Assembly (NCBI GenBank): GCA_903879335.1
Contig: CAIRLC010000010.1
Location: 62,001 to 126,000 of the forward strand
Length of the DNA: 64,000 nt
Direction of reading: 5' to 3'
Origin: an uncultured Pseudomonadota bacterium
GTDB taxonomy: Bacteria > Pseudomonadota > Gammaproteobacteria > Steroidobacterales > Steroidobacteraceae
The position numbers and the translations under genes were made by a program. Below the pieces are notes generated by a model. The model did not search any database. It was not told where the DNA came from and worked only from the letters and a program-made list of their open reading frames with translations. Every line of letters starts with the position of its first letter. Position 1 is the stretch's first letter. Positions 16,033 to 25,138 of the stretch are shown here, piece by piece.

Positions 16033-18180
16033 TTAATGCGCAGCGTCCGGGATCAAGCCGGTGAAATGTCCAAAGAACGCCAGCAAGTCCGTGGTTTCGG
16101 CGATTTGCTTGTCAGTGGGTTTTCCGGAGCCATGACCGGCGCGCGTCTCAATACGAATGATGCGCGGTCGGGTGCCCAAATCTAAGGACTGGAGTTTCGC
16201 GGTGTACTTGAAACTGTGTCCCGGTACGACGCGATCATCCGTGTCCGCCGTCACGACGAGTACGGCCGGGTAGTCGCGACCCGCGCGAATGTTGTGGTAA
16301 GGCGAATACGAGAGCAGGTTACGGAAGTGGACCTCCTCGTCTGGGCTACCGTAATCATCCACCCAATAACGACCCGCCGTGAATTCCGGATAGCGCAACA
16401 TATCCATCACGCCCACTTCCGGGGCGGCCGCGGCAAATAGATCCGGTCGTTGATTGACGACGGCACCGACCAACAGACCCCCGTTAGAGCCCCCTAAGAG
16501 CGACAACTGTTGGCGGCTTGTGACTCCGGTCTTGATCAGATGCTCGGCGGCTGCAATGCAGTCGTCAAAGACGTTTTGCTTATTCAGTAAACGGCCACCG
16601 TCGTGCCACGCTTTGCCGTATTCGCCGCCACCCCGCAGGTTTGCTTGAACCCAGACACCGCCCATATCGAGCCAGGCCATCCGCGCAGGCGAGTAGTTGG
16701 GGGTCAGTGAGACATTAAACCCGCCGTAGCCGTAGACGATGGTCGGGTGCGGTCCTGCCGCCAGGTCACGGCGAGACACCACAAACATCGGTACACGCGT
16801 GCCGTCTTTGGACGTGTAGAACTCTTGACGAACCACGTAAGCCGCCGGATCGAAGGGCACGGCCGGCGCACGGAATACGGTCGATACCCCCGTCTCCAGA
16901 TCGACGTGGTAGATCGATTGCGGCGTGGTGAAGCTGGTGTAGCCGTAATAACTATCACTGTGCTTCGGGTCGCTCTCAAAACCATCCACCGAGCCCAGCC
17001 CCGGCAGCGATAGGAGGCGCGGCTCACCGCCGTTCAGGGTGTAAGTGCGGACGACACTTTTGGCATCTTCCAGTGAGTTCACGACAATGCGTTGACCCAC
17101 AATCGATGCGCTCTCCGCGGTGCCGCTGCTCTCGGCGATCACCGGCTCGAGCGCCGCATGCGGGTCCGAGACGTCAATCGACACAATCCGGTATCGCGGA
17201 GCATCGCGATTCGTGCGCCAGTACAGTCGGTCGCCGACGGAGCCGATCAGGGACCACGCATATTCAAGGCCCGGGAAGAGCACGCGAGGTGGGCCACCGT
17301 GCACCAGATCCTGCACGTGGATCTCATAGCGGTCGTCGGTGCCTTCCATCGTCGAGATGACCAGCCATCGACCGTCGTGCGTAATCTCGGCGCTGTGTGA
17401 CCGACGCGGCTGATCAGGGGTGGCATAGACCAATGAATCCTCGCTTTGCGGGCTGCCAACGCGGTGGAAGTACACGGCCTGATTCAAATTGAGGCTTTGG
17501 AACTCGGCGCCGGCTTGCGGTGCGGGGAAGCGTGAATAGTAGAAGCCGGAACCATCCGGCGCCCAGACGAGCGCCGAGAACTTCACCCAACGCAGTTCGT
17601 CGGCGAGGGGCTTGCCGCTATCGACGTCGAGGAGATGGACGGTACGCCAGTCCGTGCCGCCATCTTGCACGGCATAAATGAGGCGACGTCCATCTTCAGA
17701 TGGGGTCCATTCGGCCAGCGCCGTGGCGCCGTCTTTGGCCCATGGGTTCGGGTCAATCAAGACGCGAGGCTGTCCGCTCGGACCTTCTTGGACGAACAGG
17801 ACCGATTGGTTTTGCAGGCCGGTGTTCAAACGATAGAAAAGCCGATTGCCTCGGCGAGTCGGTACGGTTTGACGTTCAAAGTTCCAGATCTTTTTGAGTG
17901 AGGCCTGCAAGGCGGCGCGACCGGGGAGCTTGTCCAGAACGCTTCGAGAGACTTCATTCTGGGCTTTGACCCAGGCTTCGACGTCCGGATCCGTGCGGAC
18001 ATCATTTTCGAGCCATCGGTAGGGATCATCAACCCGCGATCCGAATCGGTCGATGTGGACGTCCACGGTGCGGGTGACTGGGTACTGCGGTGGATTTTGT
18101 GGGTCGTTCATCACTGTACCTGCGAGTGCCGTTGCGGCCGTCAAAAGGATCCAGGGAGCTACATTGAAACCGAGACGCAT
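16033..18180 (-). CDS. Exported prolyl oligopeptidase (S9A)
   Basis: A 715-residue serine peptidase. The start at 18180 gives a signal peptide and has GGAAGG upstream. A longer frame from 18204 does not improve it. The N-terminal part resembles the family's beta-propeller (DPYRWLENDV opening), and the C-terminal alpha/beta hydrolase domain has the nucleophile Ser565 in GGSNGG. A DTDDRV segment and a C-terminal RAGHGSGKP can supply the Asp and His. It cleaves after proline in short peptides, here in the periplasm. It stands 45 bases upstream of nothing on its own strand and is preceded by the AKR-RidA gene, so linkage to that operon is possible. Confidence 0.9.
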   Translation of the reverse strand: MRLGFNVAPWILLTAATALAGTVMNDPQNPPQYPVTRTVDVHIDRFGSRVDDPYRWLENDVRTDPDVEAWVKAQNEVSRSVLDKLPGRAALQASLKKIWNFERQTVPTRRGNRLFYRLNTGLQNQSVLFVQEGPSGQPRVLIDPNPWAKDGATALAEWTPSEDGRRLIYAVQDGGTDWRTVHLLDVDSGKPLADELRWVKFSALVWAPDGSGFYYSRFPAPQAGAEFQSLNLNQAVYFHRVGSPQSEDSLVYATPDQPRRSHSAEITHDGRWLVISTMEGTDDRYEIHVQDLVHGGPPRVLFPGLEYAWSLIGSVGDRLYWRTNRDAPRYRIVSIDVSDPHAALEPVIAESSGTAESASIVGQRIVVNSLEDAKSVVRTYTLNGGEPRLLSLPGLGSVDGFESDPKHSDSYYGYTSFTTPQSIYHVDLETGVSTVFRAPAVPFDPAAYVVRQEFYTSKDGTRVPMFVVSRRDLAAGPHPTIVYGYGGFNVSLTPNYSPARMAWLDMGGVWVQANLRGGGEYGKAWHDGGRLLNKQNVFDDCIAAAEHLIKTGVTSRQQLSLLGGSNGGLLVGAVVNQRPDLFAAAAPEVGVMDMLRYPEFTAGRYWVDDYGSPDEEVHFRNLLSYSPYHNIRAGRDYPAVLVVTADTDDRVVPGHSFKYTAKLQSLDLGTRPRIIRIETRAGHGSGKPTDKQIAETTDLLAFFGHFTGLIPDAAH

Positions 18181-18225
18181 AACGTACCTTCCGGGGTAAA
18201 TCAAAACGGTTAAATCCGCGGCATC

Positions 18226-19725
18226 TTAGGGCGCCGCTGGAACGGGTTGCGAGGCAATCGCCTCGGCTTCGATCTCAACCCGATAGTTGCCGATGAGGCG
18301 ACTGATCTCGAGTAAGACATTGGCCGGGCGGATCGAACCAAAGTATTGGCCATGCACACGGGATACGGCGTCGCAGTCGGCCGCGTCGGCTAGATAAACG
18401 CGCGTGACCACAACATCCTCCAGACGAGCGCCTAAGGCGGTGAGACTGGCGGCAATCTTGTCCAGCACGTAAGTGGCCTGCGCGGCGGCATCACCCGGCG
18501 CAACCACGGTATCCTCGCCATGGGTGGCCGTCGTGCCACTGACCAAGACTCGATCGCCGACCCGCAGCGCGCGGCTGTAGCCACAGATGGGCTCCCAGCG
18601 GCTGCCGCTCGAGACTCGGTATCGACCCGGCACGTCGTCGACGGGCTGTGCTGCATACACGCGCGGGAGTTGCGCCAGGTGATGACTCAGATCGCCCGAC
18701 GCCGTTAAGAATGGCGGACGTCGATATTCATCGCCGCAGTCACCGGGCACGGCCCGGGTCTTTGCGAGCGCCGGTTCCAGCAGCGCGTGGTCTTCTGCCG
18801 ACAGCCTGAAATCGAAGACCCGACAGTTGTCGGCCCGATGGTCTCGCTCACCCGGGCGCATGCCAACGATCGCGCAGGCGACGGCCGGTTGCTCGAGCAC
18901 CCAACGGTTAGCCACGTTCGAGATCGAGACCTCATGGCGCTTCGCAATGGTGGATAGGGCGGACAACACCTGCTGGTAGGCGCTCCAGCCGCCGATGGCG
19001 TCAATGAACCGGCGGTACTTCATCTTGCTCCAATCCGTGATGCCATCGGCTGCAGGCTCAGCGACGCCGAGCCAGCGTTCGGACAGCAGTCCACCGGCCA
19101 AGGTGCCGTAGGCGAGCAGGCGGATGCCGTGTTGGGCGCAGACGCTCGTGAGTGCACCGGCCGCTCGGCGATCCAAAATGGAGAACGACACCTGATTGCT
19201 GATCAGTCGAATCCCGTGAGCGGCGACGAGGTGCAGATGTTGCGCATCGAAGTTCGTGACGCCGAGGTGACGAATGAGCCCCGCCCGTTGCAGTTGCGCC
19301 AGTTCATGCAGCGCATCGAGGTAGGCGGGGTGTTCAAAGGTCCACCAGTGGAACTGCAACAGGTCGATGCAGTCGACCCCGAGCCGCTGCAGGCGCTCCT
19401 CGACACCGGCACGGACAATGGCCGGTGTCATCGGTCCCGGCGTCGGGCACCATTTGGTGAATGCGTAGCCCCGACGGTCGCCCAACTCGCCGCGTCGTCC
19501 CCGCGCCAATAATTGCGCCGTGATGAGTTCGGCGCTGCCGTAATGATCAGCCATGTCAAAGGTGTCAAAGCCGGAGCGGGCGTAGTCGGCGAGTATTGCC
19601 GATGTCTCGATCGCGTCCAGCGGCGAACGATCTCGTTCCATATCGGCGACTTGCCAGAGTCCGGTGACGAGCCGACTGACCTCAAGATCATCGGTGAGGG
19701 CAATGCGAGCGGGTGTGTGGTTCAT
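18226..19725 (-). CDS. Aldo/keto reductase fused to a RidA-like domain
   Basis: A 499-residue two-domain protein. Residues about 10-335 are an aldo/keto reductase barrel with the full catalytic tetrad visible: Asp57, Tyr62, Lys91 and His126. Residues about 375-490 are a RidA/YjgF-like domain (VGDRVLVSGT start, VEIEAEAIA end). In RidA proper an Arg in the P-A-R motif is needed for imine deaminase activity. Here the motif reads RPANVLLEI, so that Arg is replaced by Asn, and imine deaminase activity is doubtful. The gene overlaps the stop of the ABC substrate-binding protein gene (ATGA), so it probably acts on the imported compound. Confidence 0.88.
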   Translation of the reverse strand: MNHTPARIALTDDLEVSRLVTGLWQVADMERDRSPLDAIETSAILADYARSGFDTFDMADHYGSAELITAQLLARGRRGELGDRRGYAFTKWCPTPGPMTPAIVRAGVEERLQRLGVDCIDLLQFHWWTFEHPAYLDALHELAQLQRAGLIRHLGVTNFDAQHLHLVAAHGIRLISNQVSFSILDRRAAGALTSVCAQHGIRLLAYGTLAGGLLSERWLGVAEPAADGITDWSKMKYRRFIDAIGGWSAYQQVLSALSTIAKRHEVSISNVANRWVLEQPAVACAIVGMRPGERDHRADNCRVFDFRLSAEDHALLEPALAKTRAVPGDCGDEYRRPPFLTASGDLSHHLAQLPRVYAAQPVDDVPGRYRVSSGSRWEPICGYSRALRVGDRVLVSGTTATHGEDTVVAPGDAAAQATYVLDKIAASLTALGARLEDVVVTRVYLADAADCDAVSRVHGQYFGSIRPANVLLEISRLIGNYRVEIEAEAIASQPVPAAP

Positions 19726-20984
19726 CGGGTCGATCCTTTAGCGCGCAGAGCGGCGACGTCCTCGGCGCTCAGTTGGCCGGTGGTGCGGACAGTGCCGTGG
19801 TCGATGCGCCAAAGACGGAATGGACCGGAGATATCTCCATACTCATCGAAGCTTACCGCACCGATGACGCCTTCGTAGCGGATCGGTCGACCCGCCTTCA
19901 ACAGGCGACGCGCGCGGCGAAATTCATCGGCACCGGCGTGCACGACCTCGCCCTTCGGATCAGTCACGCGCCGCAAGCCAGCGCGGATACCGGCAGCATC
20001 GCGTTGCGGTGCGGCCAATAGCGCAAGTCCAGCCAATGCCGTCGCATCGTAACTACGATCGGCTGCCGGGCTTTCGGGGTCATCATTGGCCCGCGCGCGA
20101 AAAGCCCGCGCAAAATATTCACTGGACGCGCTCGCGACCGTACCGGAAGAGGTGCCGTAGGCCTCGTCCAGATATTTAGCGCCGACAGCCCGGATAAAGT
20201 CAGCGCTGTTCATGCCGTCGTTGAGCAGGAACCGACGGGGACCGCCGGCAGCGATCCACGCACGGGCGATGGTGGCACCGTCGACCGGCGTGGCTACGAG
20301 GTAAAGGGACTGCGGGTGAGTGGCGAGCGTGCGTGTCACCTCAGCTTGATAACTGCCTTGACGCTCGTTGTACGGGGTCATCGTCACCACTCGGCCGCCC
20401 AACGCTTGGTAGGCCCGCACGAATTCTTGCTGCAGTCCGCTGCCGAAATCGTTATTGGCGTAAATGATGGCGATATCGCGCAAGCCGTGGTCCAAGGCCT
20501 GCCTGGCGGCTGCGGTGCCTTGCAGCGCATCGGAGGTGATGGTGCGATAAAAAAGCCCGCCGGTTTTGCCGGCCCGCGCCAGTTCCGTCAGGCGCGGCGA
20601 CGAGGCCGCCGTTGAGATCTGCACGACGTGGGCCGGCGCCGTCACTGAAGTCAGGATCGGCAATGTCGTTGCTGAGATAATGCCGCCGATCAACAAGGGC
20701 ACGTGATGCAGCGTAATCAATTGGTTGGCGGCATCGACGGCGACAGTCGGCTCACTCTGGCTGTCTCGAATCTCTGCGCTGAAGGTGCAATCGGCCCCCT
20801 CTGCAGCCCCATTTAAATCGGTAAGGGCCAGATTGACGGCTTTGGCCGCGGCCTGACCGTAGGCGCCGGCTGCGCCGGTCAATTCCATGACGACGCCGAG
20901 TGGGACCGTGCATGCGGGGGCAGCCTGCGTGGTGGCGGCAGCGCTTAGGCTCAGTAAAGCAAGCGCGATCAGATGGGGGCGCAT
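19722..20984 (-). CDS. ABC transporter substrate-binding protein (Leu/Ile/Val-binding type)
   Basis: A 420-residue periplasmic protein, started at the ATG at 20984 because this gives a signal peptide ending in T-Q-A. It is the type 1 periplasmic-binding fold of LivJ-like proteins (opening VPLGVVMELTGAAGAYGQ). It stands divergent from the LivG-F-H-M genes, with 111 bases between the starts, and supplies the receptor that transporter lacks on its own strand. Ligands of this family include branched-chain amino acids, amides, urea and aromatic acids. The sequence alone does not tell which. Confidence 0.85.
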   Translation of the reverse strand: MRPHLIALALLSLSAAATTQAAPACTVPLGVVMELTGAAGAYGQAAAKAVNLALTDLNGAAEGADCTFSAEIRDSQSEPTVAVDAANQLITLHHVPLLIGGIISATTLPILTSVTAPAHVVQISTAASSPRLTELARAGKTGGLFYRTITSDALQGTAAARQALDHGLRDIAIIYANNDFGSGLQQEFVRAYQALGGRVVTMTPYNERQGSYQAEVTRTLATHPQSLYLVATPVDGATIARAWIAAGGPRRFLLNDGMNSADFIRAVGAKYLDEAYGTSSGTVASASSEYFARAFRARANDDPESPAADRSYDATALAGLALLAAPQRDAAGIRAGLRRVTDPKGEVVHAGADEFRRARRLLKAGRPIRYEGVIGAVSFDEYGDISGPFRLWRIDHGTVRTTGQLSAEDVAALRAKGSTR

Positions 20985-21095
20985 CGGGGATAAACCTTTG
21001 GTTCGGAGGTGGTGGGCATGCTGCATCACCACAAGGGCCTTGTCTGAATCGACGCGGGCCGCTACCGTCCAAAGTTTACGAAGGATCGGCGACGG

Positions 21096-21899
21096 ATGAA
21101 AGGCGACGCGGAACAACGGTCGATGACGGACGATCGGCCGGTGCTCAGGGCTCGCGGACTCGTCCGTGCGTTTAATGGCATTCGCGCGGTGGACGCCGTG
21201 GACCTGTCCGTGTCGGCCGGCGAGATACTGGGTGTGATCGGTCCCAACGGCGCCGGTAAATCAACGCTTTTTAACCTCCTGGCCGGCGAGTTACTTCCAA
21301 CCGCGGGGACGATCGAATTGTTGGGGGAGCGCGTCGAGCGGGCGCCCGCTGCGACCCGATTGGCCCAAGGTATGGGCCGTACGTTTCAGATTCCGCGTCC
21401 TTTTGGCGCGCTCTCGGTGCTTGAGAATGTCATGCTCGGCGCGCAAGACCACGCCGGCGAGCGCGTCTTCGCGAACTGGCTGGCGCCATCGCGCGTGCAT
21501 GCCGCTGAGCGCGATGCCAAAGCGCGGGCGATGGAATTGTTAGCCTTCATGAAGTTGGCGCCGCTGGCCCGTGAACCCGCGCGGGTACTCTCCATCGGCC
21601 AGCGTAAGTTATTGGAACTGGCCCGAGTCATGATGGCGGCGCCGCGCGTCGTACTCCTGGACGAGCCCATGGCCGGCGTACACCCGGTCTTGGTCGAGAC
21701 ACTCAGCGAGCGCATCGCCGCATTGGCACGCGAAGGCACGACCTTCTTGCTGGTTGAACATCAATTGTCATTGATCGCTGCCGTGTGTCAGCGCGTGCTC
21801 GTCATGGCGGCCGGGCGAGTCTTGGTGTCAGGGTCTCCCGCAGCGGTATTGGCTGACCCACGTGTCGCTGAGGCTTATCTCGGTGGAGTCACGACGTGA
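21096..21899 (+). CDS. Branched-chain-type ABC transporter ATPase, LivG-like
   Basis: A 267-residue ATPase. The Walker A is GPNGAGKST, the signature reads LSIGQRK (the relaxed form usual in LivG), the Walker B is VVLLDEPMAG, and the switch His is in LVEHQL. An in-frame ATG at 21123 is an equally good start. It powers import of an amino-acid-like solute with LivF, LivH and LivM. The next gene starts at a GTG overlapping its stop codon, the first of three such four-base overlaps. Confidence 0.9.
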   Translation: MKGDAEQRSMTDDRPVLRARGLVRAFNGIRAVDAVDLSVSAGEILGVIGPNGAGKSTLFNLLAGELLPTAGTIELLGERVERAPAATRLAQGMGRTFQIPRPFGALSVLENVMLGAQDHAGERVFANWLAPSRVHAAERDAKARAMELLAFMKLAPLAREPARVLSIGQRKLLELARVMMAAPRVVLLDEPMAGVHPVLVETLSERIAALAREGTTFLLVEHQLSLIAAVCQRVLVMAAGRVLVSGSPAAVLADPRVAEAYLGGVTT

Positions 21900-22621
21900 G
21901 TTCGGCTTTAGAGGTGAAGGGCCTCCGGGCCGGCTATGAGCCCGGTAACCCGATCGTTCGGGATGCCGGCTTTTCGGTGCGCTCAGGCCAAGTACTGACC
22001 TTGATTGGCCCCAATGGTGCTGGGAAATCCACCTGCGTCCGTGCGGTGGCGGGACTGGTGAACGTAGAGGCGGGCGACATTCAATTGTGTGGGGTCGCGA
22101 TCGACCCATTGCCGACCCATCGCCGCGTTGCGGCTGGGCTCGGGTTTGTGCCGCAAAGCGACAACGTCTTTGCCTCACTGAGCATCGCCGAGAACCTCGC
22201 GCTCGGCGCGCCGCGTGGTGCGGATGCGCAAGGCAAGATCCGGGCAGAATCACTGCTGGAGGCACTACCCGAACTCAGTGGCCAACGGTCTCGGTTGGCA
22301 GGCACGCTGTCGGGCGGGCAGCGGCAATTGTTGGCGATTGCGCGTGCGCTGATGGCCAATCCGAGCGTCTTACTGTTGGATGAGCCCACCGCCGGGCTTG
22401 CTCCCGCCGCCGTAACCCAAGTGCTCACCCAATTGCGGCGTCTGGCGGATGAGGGCCTGGCGATTGTGTTAGTCGAGCAGAATGTGCGCGCCGCGTTTCG
22501 AATCTCAGACCAGGTTGTGGTCTTGGTGCAGGGCACACCGGTGATGTCTGGCACACCGGATGCGCTCATCGCCGATCCTCAATTGACTGCTCTGTATCTG
22601 GGCGGCGGGTCCGTTTTATGA
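21896..22621 (+). CDS. Branched-chain-type ABC transporter ATPase, LivF-like
   Basis: A 241-residue ATPase with a GTG start overlapping the LivG-like stop (GTGA). The Walker A is GPNGAGKST, the signature LSGGQRQ is canonical, the Walker B is VLLLDEPTAG, and the switch His is replaced by Gln in VLVEQNV, which is normal in LivF. It is the second nucleotide-binding subunit of the same importer. Confidence 0.9.
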   Translation: MSSALEVKGLRAGYEPGNPIVRDAGFSVRSGQVLTLIGPNGAGKSTCVRAVAGLVNVEAGDIQLCGVAIDPLPTHRRVAAGLGFVPQSDNVFASLSIAENLALGAPRGADAQGKIRAESLLEALPELSGQRSRLAGTLSGGQRQLLAIARALMANPSVLLLDEPTAGLAPAAVTQVLTQLRRLADEGLAIVLVEQNVRAAFRISDQVVVLVQGTPVMSGTPDALIADPQLTALYLGGGSVL

Positions 22622-23523
22622 GTCTGCAAGTCTTGGCAGATGGCTTAATCCAAGGGTCGCTGATCGCCCTCGGCGCGGCCGGCGTGACGATGACCTACGG
22701 CACATTGCGCTTCGGCAACTTCGCCCATGGCGAGTTGATGTCGGCGGGTGCATATGCAGCGCTCGTCGTCGTGGGGGCCTTGGGCAGTGTCTGGCCGGCA
22801 TCTCTGGTCACGCCGGACGGAATGACCGTGACAATCGCCTTAGGGGTCGGCCTCTTGATCGCCGCGCTCGGCTCCGGATTGGTCGCCAGTGTCATTGATC
22901 GCGTGGTTTTTAAACCTGTCCGCGATCGGGGTGTCGCGATTGCCGTGTCGATGGCCAGTTTCGGCGTGTCGATGGCGCTTCGAGCACTGTTAGAAACCAT
23001 CTTCAGCGCGCGTCCGCGGTATTACAGCGAGGACCTGTCGATTGCATGGGAATTCGGCGATGTGCGGATTGCGCCCGATCAACTGGTGGTGGTCGCTGTC
23101 GTGGCGTTGATCTTCATGCTTTTGGGTTGGTTTTTGACGCGCTCACGCATCGGCCGTGAGATGCGTGCGGTGGGTGAAAACCCAACGCTTGCGGCCGTCG
23201 TCGGAATCGACGTCGCACAGGTGGTTCGAGCGACGTGGCTCTGTGGCGGCGCCGTCGCCGGCGCGGCGGGTGTCGGCTTGGGTCTCTTGGTACAAATCCG
23301 TCCGTCGATGGGTGCTGAATTGTTGCTGCCGATGTTTGCTGCTGCGATCGTTGGGGGCTTGGGCAGCCTGCGGGGTGCCTTATTGGGTGGCTTGTTGGTC
23401 GGTTGCGGTGAAGCCGCGGCGGTTGCCTACGTGGGTGCGCAGTGGCGGGCCGCGGTGTCGTTCGCCTTGCTCGTTCTGGTCTTGATGATCAGGCCTGCCG
23501 GGCTTTTTGGGAGACCCGAGTGA
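22618..23523 (+). CDS. Branched-chain-type ABC transporter permease, LivH-like
   Basis: A 301-residue inner-membrane permease with about eight hydrophobic segments. The opening GLIQGSLIALGAAGVTMTYG and the cytoplasmic loop with GREMRAVGENP are characteristic of LivH. It overlaps the LivF-like gene by four bases (ATGA) and is overlapped in turn by the LivM-like gene. Confidence 0.9.
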   Translation: MSLQVLADGLIQGSLIALGAAGVTMTYGTLRFGNFAHGELMSAGAYAALVVVGALGSVWPASLVTPDGMTVTIALGVGLLIAALGSGLVASVIDRVVFKPVRDRGVAIAVSMASFGVSMALRALLETIFSARPRYYSEDLSIAWEFGDVRIAPDQLVVVAVVALIFMLLGWFLTRSRIGREMRAVGENPTLAAVVGIDVAQVVRATWLCGGAVAGAAGVGLGLLVQIRPSMGAELLLPMFAAAIVGGLGSLRGALLGGLLVGCGEAAAVAYVGAQWRAAVSFALLVLVLMIRPAGLFGRPE

Positions 23524-24482
23524 GTGGCGCGTTGAGTGGATGGCTTGCCTATGCCGCCTCCTTTGGCGTGCTCGTGCTGGTGCAGGGTGTGGCTTGCCTA
23601 GGCCTTAATCTGCAGTGGGGTCAAACGGGTCTTTTTAATGTCGGCGTGGCCGGTCTCGTTGCGGTGGGCGCCTACACCTCAGCGATCCTGACCAGCGCTG
23701 CGGTCGCCGGTCACAGTGGTGGGTTCGGCCTGCCGGTGGTCGTCGGCTGCCTCGGCGCCGTGTTGGTTGCGGGCGCCGTATCGGGATTGCTCGGCCTCCT
23801 GACCTTGCGCTTACGTACGGACTACCTGGCGATCACGACCTTTGGTGTCGCCGTGGTGATCGATCTACTGATCCGCAATCTGACCGGCTTGACCGGCGGT
23901 CCCTTGGGTATCGGCTTTATTCCACGCCCCTTTGAGTCACTCGGTTTAGGGGCGGATGCATTTCGCGCGGTCAGCTTCGTCTGGGTGGCGCTCGTCGTCT
24001 TGCTCGCCTATCTCCTGCTGGAGCGCTTAGTGGCGAGTCCGTGGGGTCGAGTGCTGCGGGCCTTGCGCGAAGATGAGCGGGCTGCCGCTGCGCTCGGTAA
24101 ATCACCGACCCGCTATCGATTACAGTCCTTTGTGATCGGCGGTGCGCTGATGGGGCTCGCGGGCGCCCTGCAAGCGCATACCTTGGGCTTTATCGCACCG
24201 GAAAATTACAGCGCCGCGCTTACCTTCCAAGTGTGGGCCATGCTGATTATTGGGGGCTCCGGTAATAATCGCGGTGCGTTGTTGGGGAGTGTGTTGGTGG
24301 TCGCGCTGTGGAGTGCCACGGGATTGCTGGCTGCGAACGTATTGCCACCCGATTGGCAGGCGCGCGGAGCGGCACTGCGGATTGTGGCCATCGGCGTGCT
24401 GCTCGCAGCGGCGATCTTGTGGCGCCCGCGGGGCCTGATGGGCGAGTCCGTGACGGTGTCGCGTCACCTGGACCACGACTGA
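23520..24482 (+). CDS. Branched-chain-type ABC transporter permease, LivM-like
   Basis: A 320-residue permease that I start at the GTG at 23520, which overlaps the LivH-like stop (GTGA) as the other subunit genes do. A start further upstream would lie inside that gene. It has LivM features: GLNLQWGQTGLFNVG, TGGPLGIGFIPRP and the loop GRVLRALREDERAAAALGK. It completes the LivGFHM set. A short hypothetical gene follows after two bases. Confidence 0.9.
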   Translation: MSGALSGWLAYAASFGVLVLVQGVACLGLNLQWGQTGLFNVGVAGLVAVGAYTSAILTSAAVAGHSGGFGLPVVVGCLGAVLVAGAVSGLLGLLTLRLRTDYLAITTFGVAVVIDLLIRNLTGLTGGPLGIGFIPRPFESLGLGADAFRAVSFVWVALVVLLAYLLLERLVASPWGRVLRALREDERAAAALGKSPTRYRLQSFVIGGALMGLAGALQAHTLGFIAPENYSAALTFQVWAMLIIGGSGNNRGALLGSVLVVALWSATGLLAANVLPPDWQARGAALRIVAIGVLLAAAILWRPRGLMGESVTVSRHLDHD

Positions 24483-24484
24483 GG

Positions 24485-25138
24485 ATGAACGATCGATTGG
24501 AGGGTTCCGTGGTGGATCCACGTGATCGCATGGCTCGGGTAGGGGTGGTTGAGCACGGCAACACTGCAGTGCTCGTGACGCTGGATGCCAGCGGCCACTT
24601 GCTGGATCGACGCACGATTGCATTGACCCGCAACTTGCCGACCCATCCGTATCACCACGAAGGCGCATGGGCAGTAGGCCGCTACTTGAACAGTCCATGG
24701 GCCAAACCGATCCGACTACCGGAGGCGGAAGTATTGATTGAGGCCGTGCACGCCGCTGCGCTGACAGGTGCAGCGGATGGTCTTGCGGCGCTGGCTGCAT
24801 CGCTCGCCACGCCGATCGGACTCCTCGCGATCCGGCAATGCCCACCGCTTCCGCCGACGATTCGGGAGCGAATCATGGACCATCAGGCCGAAGTCATCGC
24901 GGATTCCGTCCTGTATCGGCAAGCCGTTGCGCAATCGGCAAAAGACCGAGGTTGGATCGTCGTGGAATACGATCGTGATCAGGTCTTTGATCAGGCAGCA
25001 ACGATCTTGCCGTCGGGTGAGCTCGAGGCGTATTTACGTCGCCTCGGTCAGCGCGCGGGCACGCCGTGGCAAGCGCGCCATAAACTGGCAGCAGCGGCCG
25101 CACTGGCAGGCCGAGGCGCCGCTTTGGGCTGCTTCTAA
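24485..25138 (+). CDS. Uncharacterised protein at the end of the Liv-type operon
   Basis: A 217-residue protein that I do not recognise. It begins at the ATG at 24485, two bases after the LivM-like stop, with GAGG directly in front. An in-frame ATG at 24530 is an alternative. It is soluble, with no signal or membrane segment. An N-terminal strand pattern with an Asp (VLVTLDASG) followed by E-x-L-I-E-A-V, and a later VEYDRDQVF, faintly recall RNase H-like folds, but this is too weak to name. Its position at the 3' end of a transporter operon is the only functional hint. Confidence 0.6.
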   Translation: MNDRLEGSVVDPRDRMARVGVVEHGNTAVLVTLDASGHLLDRRTIALTRNLPTHPYHHEGAWAVGRYLNSPWAKPIRLPEAEVLIEAVHAAALTGAADGLAALAASLATPIGLLAIRQCPPLPPTIRERIMDHQAEVIADSVLYRQAVAQSAKDRGWIVVEYDRDQVFDQAATILPSGELEAYLRRLGQRAGTPWQARHKLAAAAALAGRGAALGCF

